64,000 bases of DNA from contig NZ_CP120683.1 of assembly GCF_030506325.1 (NCBI RefSeq), positions 744,001 through 808,000 on the forward strand, given 5' to 3'. The notes beneath the pieces are model-generated. The model had not been told where the DNA came from, searched no databases, and saw only the letters and a program-made list of their open reading frames with translations. Positions within the stretch are counted from its first letter, which is position 1. Each line of letters opens with the position of its first letter. Below, piece by piece: positions 58,725 to 64,000 of the stretch. Position numbers and translations under genes: made by a program. Source of the DNA: Tunicatimonas pelagia (GTDB lineage: Bacteria; Bacteroidota; Bacteroidia; Cytophagales; Cyclobacteriaceae).

Positions 58725-61700
58725 TGAATGGAATAAATCTACTAAAATACACCCTTCTGTTAAGTCTACTCTGCGGATTTATAGGAGAGTCGCACGCTCA
58801 AATTAACCGGGAGCGCTTCGGCAAAAACCGGGTACAATTCAAAAATTTCAACTGGCGCTACTACAGTTCTGACAACTTCGACGTATACTTTTACGACGGT
58901 GGCCAGGATAATGCCCTCATTGCTGCCAAATTTTTGGAGAAGGAATTTGAACGCATTACTGATGTAATTGGATACGCCCCCTATACCAAGACCAAAATTT
59001 TTCTTTACAACTCTACGGTTGACCTCCAACAGAGTAATGTAGGAGTAAAAGGTAAGTCTTACACCGTGGGTGGCCAGACTGATTTTGTGAAGTCGCAGGT
59101 AGAAGTAGCGTACCCCGGTAGTATGGTAGCGTTTAGAAACGAGTTAGTACAGCAAATATCCGAAATGCTCATTAACGACATGATGTTTGGCGGTAGCCTT
59201 ACTGACATGTTTCAATCGGCTTATTTGCTAACGTTACCCGAGTGGTTTATTCAGGGGGCGGCTCGCTACATTGCTCAGGGTTGGAGCATTGAGATGGACG
59301 ATTTTATGCGGGAGCTGTTCCACGAAAAACGAAACGTTAAGCTTACCAAATTCACTGGCGAAGAGTCTGCTATTGTGGGTCAGTCGGTTTGGAATTTTAT
59401 TGCTGCCCGTTACGGTCGCAGTAGTATTTCCAATATACTGAACCTTACCCGCATTATTCGTAATGAAGAAAGCAGTATTGTCAATACGCTAGGCATCCCC
59501 TTTCGCCTGTTTTCACGACAATGGCAGTCTTTCTACGCCGAAATGTCGAGCCAAACGGCTGATGTTTACCAGTACCCGCTAGATGATGATCGGATACGTA
59601 ATAAAAACCGCCAGTCTCTAAAGTACAATCAAGTGGCGTTTAGCCCTAGCGGACGGTTTTTGGCTTATTCTGAAAATAAAAATGGTCGTTATAAAGTAAT
59701 TATCCGCGACCTAGAGCGCAAGAGAGCCAAAACCATACATACTAGCGGTTTTCAGCTTATTGACCAAGATATTGACCAAGATGTGCCATTGCTGGATTGG
59801 GCCAACGACCAAATACTGGGCATTGTTGGGACTGAGCGAGGGCAAAATTACTTGTGGCTGTACGATCAGGGCAACAAACGAAAACGCGCTATTCAGTTAC
59901 GCCGGTTTAACCAAGTAAAGGATTTTGATCTTAACGAAAGTGCCCGCTTAGCAGTAATGAGTGCTGACTTGAACGGTCGGAACGACTTGTTTCTGTACAA
60001 CCCTAATCGCAATACCTTCAAACGCATCACTACCGATATTTACGATGACCTACACCCGCGCTTTATACCCAAGAGCGATGAAATTATTTTTAGCAGCAAT
60101 CGCCCCAATGACTCCCTATATTTCGCCTCTACCAAAGCCCGGGATGTTCAGCTTAATCAAGACATTGAGGATAACTTCAACATTTTCCGGTACGATCCTG
60201 AATCAGACCCTACCGACTCACTACTGTCGCGCATCACCAACACCATAAGTAAAGATATCAAACCTATTCCCGAAGACGAGAATACCATTTATTACCTCAG
60301 CGACCAGCAAGGTATTTACAATCTATACCGATACCAGATTCGTGATAGCTTGTTTACCCAAATTTCTAACTACGCCGTCAGCTTACAAGATTTTGATATC
60401 GACTTTAAAAATAATCGGATTGGGTACATCATGCTGGCTGATGAACGAGATTATGTGTTTTTGGAGGAGGGTGTTAATTTGGATCAAAGTACATTCACCC
60501 CTAAAACTCAGCGGCAACAGGCTATTCAGGCCCGAATGGTTTCTCAGCGCCTAGCCGAAAATCAGAAGCAAAGAAGAACCTCAACTGCTTCTTCCGATTC
60601 AACTTCGTTCCCCAAATCTTTTGTCCCTCGCGACTCCCTCACTGTTCAACCCGAAGTAGACTTAGACAGTCTAACTACTCCGAACGATGCTCTTCAGATT
60701 AACGCTGATACGCTACCGAAAGACCTTATTGATACCGATGCCTATTCGTTTGGCGAACGAGAGGCCCCTCAATTGGAAGAGGGAATGATTGATACGGACA
60801 ATTACGCCTTTGATGCTAAGAGTCCAGCGACCGACGAAGCCATATCTACGGATGGGTTTCGGTTTGAGAGTGATCAGAAACAACCCGCAAGCGAAGGAAA
60901 CTCATTTCTGTCGCGTTACCGCCGCCTACGACGTGAAACCCGCATCGATGGCCCTGTTCCGTACGAGACCCGCTTTAGTGCCGACAATGTGATTACTTCC
61001 TTAACGATAGACCCGCTGCGGAATTTTGGTTTTCATATTCAGGTACAGATGAACGATATGCTGGAGAACCATCGCTTTTCCGGGGGTATTGTACAATTTA
61101 CTGACTTGCGGAGTGCCAGCGTTTTTGCGGAGTATCAGTACCTGAAAAATCGGGTAGATTTCACATTTCGCTACGAACGCGACGGGATATTCCGGGATGC
61201 CAACGACCAGAACATTCAGAAGTATACTATGAACCACTTCCAGGTAGGGGCTTCGGTGCCGTTTAATGTTTCTACCCGCCTGGAGATCAATCCATTTATT
61301 GCCAATACTCATTATATTGACCTTGATCCCAACCCCCCTGCCCCACCAGCCCCCTTACCTGAATCGGAGAATACGGTTTTCTTCGGAGGGCTAAAAACGG
61401 GCTTAGTTTTCGACAACACCCTCAACTACGGCCTCAACAAATACGAAGGAACTAAAGCTCGAGCGTTCTTCACCCACTATCAGGGGTTGAATGATGTGTC
61501 TCGCAGCTTTAGTAACATTGAGGTAGACATTCGTCACTACCAAAAAATACACCGCGAACTAACCTTGGTTGGCCGACTCTACTACGGGAATTTCTTCGGA
61601 AACAATCCGCAGTCGTATCTGCTAGGAGGCATGCACAACTGGATATTTAACCGTACTGATGATTCAGAAGAGGAAGATCCGCTGGCTATCCAACAAAATG

Positions 61701-62137
61701 TGGATAATAGCAACATCTTGTTTACCGAGTTTGTCGATCTGCGGGGTTTCAACTACAATAAGTTTAACGGTACTGATGTGCTAACTTTTACCGCTGAATT
61801 GCGATTTCCGGTGGTTCGTTACTTCTACCGCGGCCCTATTGCCTCTAACTTTTTCCGTAACCTAGAATTTATCGGTTTCTACGATATTGGCTCGTCTTGG
61901 ACTGGCCCCAGTCCGTTTCGAGAAGAAAATAGCATCAATACGGAGGTGATCAGCGATGGCGGCCCCTTTGTTGCTGAAATCCAGAACTTTAAATTTCCCT
62001 GGCTTATGAGCTACGGTGCCGGAATACGTACCGTGTTATTAGGCTACTATCTCAAGTTTGACCTAGCTTACCCTATTGAAGACCGTGTAGTAGCTGACGA
62101 TCCAAGATTTTACTTCACACTAGGGTACGATTTTTGA
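58724..62137 (+). CDS. Large envelope protein: peptidase-MA-like, beta-propeller and C-terminal barrel
   Basis: A 1137-residue protein with a signal peptide (LLKYTLLLSLLCGFIGESHA). Residues about 30-280 resemble the peptidase MA-like fold (LPEWFIQGAARYIAQGWSIE), but the HExxH position reads NELVQQISEML, so the peptidase is probably inactive. Residues about 290-600 show beta-propeller repeats of the TolB/PD40 type (FSPSGRFLAYSENKNGRYKV, FIPKSDEIIFSSNRPNDS). A low-complexity acidic linker follows (about 620-740) and then strands of an outer-membrane barrel ending FYFTLGYDF. Bacteroidota genomes carry such TolB-like surface-antigen fusions, with unknown function. It overlaps the oxidoreductase gene by one base. 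Confidence 0.65.
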   Translation: MNGINLLKYTLLLSLLCGFIGESHAQINRERFGKNRVQFKNFNWRYYSSDNFDVYFYDGGQDNALIAAKFLEKEFERITDVIGYAPYTKTKIFLYNSTVDLQQSNVGVKGKSYTVGGQTDFVKSQVEVAYPGSMVAFRNELVQQISEMLINDMMFGGSLTDMFQSAYLLTLPEWFIQGAARYIAQGWSIEMDDFMRELFHEKRNVKLTKFTGEESAIVGQSVWNFIAARYGRSSISNILNLTRIIRNEESSIVNTLGIPFRLFSRQWQSFYAEMSSQTADVYQYPLDDDRIRNKNRQSLKYNQVAFSPSGRFLAYSENKNGRYKVIIRDLERKRAKTIHTSGFQLIDQDIDQDVPLLDWANDQILGIVGTERGQNYLWLYDQGNKRKRAIQLRRFNQVKDFDLNESARLAVMSADLNGRNDLFLYNPNRNTFKRITTDIYDDLHPRFIPKSDEIIFSSNRPNDSLYFASTKARDVQLNQDIEDNFNIFRYDPESDPTDSLLSRITNTISKDIKPIPEDENTIYYLSDQQGIYNLYRYQIRDSLFTQISNYAVSLQDFDIDFKNNRIGYIMLADERDYVFLEEGVNLDQSTFTPKTQRQQAIQARMVSQRLAENQKQRRTSTASSDSTSFPKSFVPRDSLTVQPEVDLDSLTTPNDALQINADTLPKDLIDTDAYSFGEREAPQLEEGMIDTDNYAFDAKSPATDEAISTDGFRFESDQKQPASEGNSFLSRYRRLRRETRIDGPVPYETRFSADNVITSLTIDPLRNFGFHIQVQMNDMLENHRFSGGIVQFTDLRSASVFAEYQYLKNRVDFTFRYERDGIFRDANDQNIQKYTMNHFQVGASVPFNVSTRLEINPFIANTHYIDLDPNPPAPPAPLPESENTVFFGGLKTGLVFDNTLNYGLNKYEGTKARAFFTHYQGLNDVSRSFSNIEVDIRHYQKIHRELTLVGRLYYGNFFGNNPQSYLLGGMHNWIFNRTDDSEEEDPLAIQQNVDNSNILFTEFVDLRGFNYNKFNGTDVLTFTAELRFPVVRYFYRGPIASNFFRNLEFIGFYDIGSSWTGPSPFREENSINTEVISDGGPFVAEIQNFKFPWLMSYGAGIRTVLLGYYLKFDLAYPIEDRVVADDPRFYFTLGYDF

Positions 62138-62198
62138 CAACTTACACCACAAGAGCCTTCCTGCACAATTTTAAGGCATTAGAAACGTATAGGAAGAA

Positions 62199-62246
62199 GG
62201 TTACTTACCATGAGCTATCGTAAACTGTTCGGATGGTAGCGTAACC
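62199..62246 (+). other. Hairpin in the 345-bp intergenic stretch
   Basis: GGTTAC-TT-ACCAT (62199-62211) pairs with ATGGT-AGC-GTAACC (62233-62246), giving 11 base pairs with a small internal loop. A second hairpin, TTCGCT-CTA-AGCGAA at 62283-62298, follows. Neither has a T-run. The rest of 62138-62482 holds no gene I can support, and I saw no clear promoter box for the gene at 62483. Confidence 0.3.
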
Positions 62247-62482
62247 ACCAAATCGTGCATAAATTTTCGTTTGAGAAACGCTTTCGCTCTAAGCGAAGAC
62301 TGGAAAAGGTTCGGGCGTTAAATAACAGAAAGCCCTTTACTTAGGAGTAAGTTACTTTTATATAAACTTTAATCAGGCTGATTATTGACCAAAAATTACT
62401 GTAGACAAATGGGTACAATCCCTAGTGCACAAACACTAATGATTAAATCAATTAACCGTTTACTTACGTAAATTTTCTTATT

Positions 62483-63100
62483 ATGAAACAGGTGTGTTTA
62501 GTATTAATAGCCGTAGGCTTATCAATAAGTAGCTACGGACAGTTTGCTACCTTAGGCCCCAAGGTAGGAATAAGCCATTCAACGCTAACTGAAAGCGATG
62601 CCCAGGCTATTGCTGGGGGAGATGCCTCAGCAGGATTTCATGCCGGACTTTTTGCCCGCTTCTCAGTCTTAGGTTTCTATGTACAGCCGGAAGCACTCTT
62701 CACTTCCACCGGAGGCGAAATTGTGATTGATAGCGACAACATAAATGCTAATGTTGATCAAGTAAAAAGCATTCGGTACAATAAGTTTGATGTTCCGATA
62801 CTATTTGGCTTTAAAATAGGCCCATTGTTTCGGGTGAATGCCGGGCCATCTTTTAGCTTACTGCTAAATTCTGATGCCCGAGATGGCAACGCTCAAAATG
62901 AAATTGAAGAAAACTACAATGATGCTACCGTCGGTTTCCAGGCAGGAATTGGGTTAGATATTTCTAAATTAACCTTTGATTTGCGCTACGAAAATAACCT
63001 CAGTACGCTAGGCGAAGAAGTTTCCTTGGGTGGACGACAATTTAATACCGATCTTAGAAATCAGCAGTGGTTGTTCTCACTAGGATTTAAACTTTTTTAA
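62483..63100 (+). CDS. Small outer-membrane beta-barrel protein (PorT/OMP_b-brl type)
   Basis: A 205-residue protein with a signal peptide (VCLVLIAVGLSISSYGQ) and eight or so alternating strands, starting LGPKVGISHS and ending LFSLGFKLF with terminal Phe, a signal for outer-membrane insertion. The GFHAGLFARFSVLGFYVQPE and FGFKIGPLFRVNAGPSFSLL segments are typical of small Bacteroidota barrels of the PorT-like group. Function unknown. A strong terminator follows its stop. Confidence 0.75.
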   Translation: MKQVCLVLIAVGLSISSYGQFATLGPKVGISHSTLTESDAQAIAGGDASAGFHAGLFARFSVLGFYVQPEALFTSTGGEIVIDSDNINANVDQVKSIRYNKFDVPILFGFKIGPLFRVNAGPSFSLLLNSDARDGNAQNEIEENYNDATVGFQAGIGLDISKLTFDLRYENNLSTLGEEVSLGGRQFNTDLRNQQWLFSLGFKLF

Positions 63101-63123
63101 ATAATCACTTTCAATTTGCAACT

Positions 63124-63153
63124 ACCGCCTTCTACTGCGAGGGCGGTTTTTTT
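63124..63153 (+). terminator. Factor-independent terminator between convergent genes
   Basis: ACCGCC and GGCGGT form the stem, with the run of T directly behind it, after the 62483-63100 gene. It overlaps the last codon of the convergent MFS gene and may serve both strands. Confidence 0.7.
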
Positions 63154-64000
63154 AGGCACTGGCCACAGCTTGCTTTGGTTTGGCAACGACCATAAATATC
63201 AAAGCAACGAGTGACAACAAGCTGGCCACCACAAAAGCGTAAGGCAATCGCTCCAGCTCATTGCTATATAACCAGCCAGAAGTCAACGCGCCCAATCCAA
63301 TACCCACCTCCAACGAAATATACATAGTAGCAATGGCCCTCCCCCGCCGCTCCGGATGACTCAGATCAATCGTCCAGGCATAAATTGTAGGAGTGTTCAT
63401 TCCCACAGCTAACCCGAAGATGGCCCCGGCTACTAGCAGCCAGAAACCAGAGGGGGCGTACCCTAAAAACAAGCATCCTATTATCAAAATGCCCGCGGCC
63501 CACTTCAACACAATAACTCTTCCGTAGCGATCTGAAGCTTTTCCGGCAAAGAAACGTACCGCTACCGAAGCAATGGTCATGTACATAAATACCAGCCCAC
63601 GGTTATCAATGCCCGATGCATCGCTCTGGTCGGGCAGTAAAGTTAACGCTACTCCGAATGAGTAGGTAGTCAATAGCATAACCACACAGGGTGCCCACAC
63701 GCGAGGCTCAATTACTTCGCTCCAGTCGAGCCGAAGCAGCTTAAACCGAAAGGGCTCGCGGTCTACTAGCGTTTCACGCATTCCGGCTAAGATCAGTACC
63801 GACATGATAGCCGAAATGGACGAAGCGTAGAAGGTCACCTCTAACGAATATAGGTTAGCCAGCGTACTGCCGATAGCCGGACCACTGGCCATTCCCAGGC
63901 TTCCGCATAATCCTAAGACTCCCATTGCTTCGCCCCGACGGCTGGCCGGAATTACGTCGGCTACGTAAGCAGCGGTTCCCGTGGGCTTGAACCCCGTAGA
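63152..64000 (-). CDS. MFS transporter (N-terminal part outside window)
   Basis: The frame is open on the minus strand through base 64000, so the start is missing; the first internal Met at 63925 is not the real start. Visible segments begin with STGFKPTGTAAYVADVIPAS and include the loop motif RRGEAMGVLGLCG and a later cytoplasmic loop FFAGKASDRYGR typical of the major facilitator superfamily. About eight membrane helices remain, ending KPKQAVASA. The substrate cannot be inferred; the type resembles drug or sugar efflux carriers. Confidence 0.75.
   Translation of the reverse strand, partial: STGFKPTGTAAYVADVIPASRRGEAMGVLGLCGSLGMASGPAIGSTLANLYSLEVTFYASSISAIMSVLILAGMRETLVDREPFRFKLLRLDWSEVIEPRVWAPCVVMLLTTYSFGVALTLLPDQSDASGIDNRGLVFMYMTIASVAVRFFAGKASDRYGRVIVLKWAAGILIIGCLFLGYAPSGFWLLVAGAIFGLAVGMNTPTIYAWTIDLSHPERRGRAIATMYISLEVGIGLGALTSGWLYSNELERLPYAFVVASLLSLVALIFMVVAKPKQAVASA

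Noticed and set aside
1-64000. CRISPR array or RNA genes
   Set aside because: No regularly spaced short repeats and no recognisable tRNA or rRNA sequence were seen while reading; the long repeats found are coding Rhs DNA.

Overview
The window looks like the chromosome of a Bacteroidota bacterium, probably of the order Cytophagales. The grounds are a PorU-PorV pair of the type IX secretion system, Bacteroidota-style Rhs proteins with a DUF6443-like region, a topoisomerase IV pair with a long ParC C-terminal domain, a PurS-type small protein, and at least one good Bacteroidota promoter of the TAnnTTTG type. No genus is claimed.

Bases 1-372 hold the end of a TPR-like gene. From about 373 to 25067 lies a minus-strand Rhs (YD-repeat) polymorphic-toxin locus. 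Reading with transcription, it starts with a 1075-residue secreted YD-repeat protein (25067-21840). A giant 3245-residue Rhs protein follows (21810-12073); it has four tandem 190-residue Ig/FN3-like repeats, a LamG-like domain, two more FN3-like domains, an Rhs core and a C-terminal toxin tip with an HELVGH motif. A lipoprotein, the likely immunity protein, comes next (12071-11316). Downstream are five displaced Rhs-core fragments. Four carry a different C-terminal tip directly followed by a different small gene, and the fifth has lost its tip. The fragments lack signal peptides and begin in frame just after a non-homologous junction, so they look like a silent reservoir of toxin/immunity cassettes that could be swapped into the full-length gene through the near-identical core DNA. 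Two tips resemble known classes (JAB-like peptidase and toxin type 30); two I do not recognise.

A divergent gene (25468-26976) encodes a helical plus beta-barrel outer-membrane protein. Then come a CCA-adding enzyme, a HepT/MntA-type toxin-antitoxin pair, a 1555-residue AsmA-like protein, parC and parE with a small coiled-coil gene between them, an MBL-fold hydrolase, a response regulator, a multi-PAS hybrid histidine kinase, miaA and an NFACT (RqcH-like) protein.

Between the NFACT gene and a YebC-type gene (47524-50981) sits an island of acquired DNA: a C5 cytosine methyltransferase overlapping a BsuBI/PstI-type endonuclease, then an alpha/beta hydrolase. Each unit ends in a roughly 60-bp imperfect palindrome with AACAA at one end and CCGTTA at the other. 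They resemble integron attC sites, so I read this as a small cassette array without a visible integrase.

The rest is core genome: yebC, porV, porU, purS, pssA, a DAO-type oxidoreductase overlapping a peptidase-MA/beta-propeller/beta-barrel protein, a small outer-membrane barrel protein, and an MFS transporter cut by the window end. I saw no tRNA, rRNA, CRISPR array, transposase or integrase.
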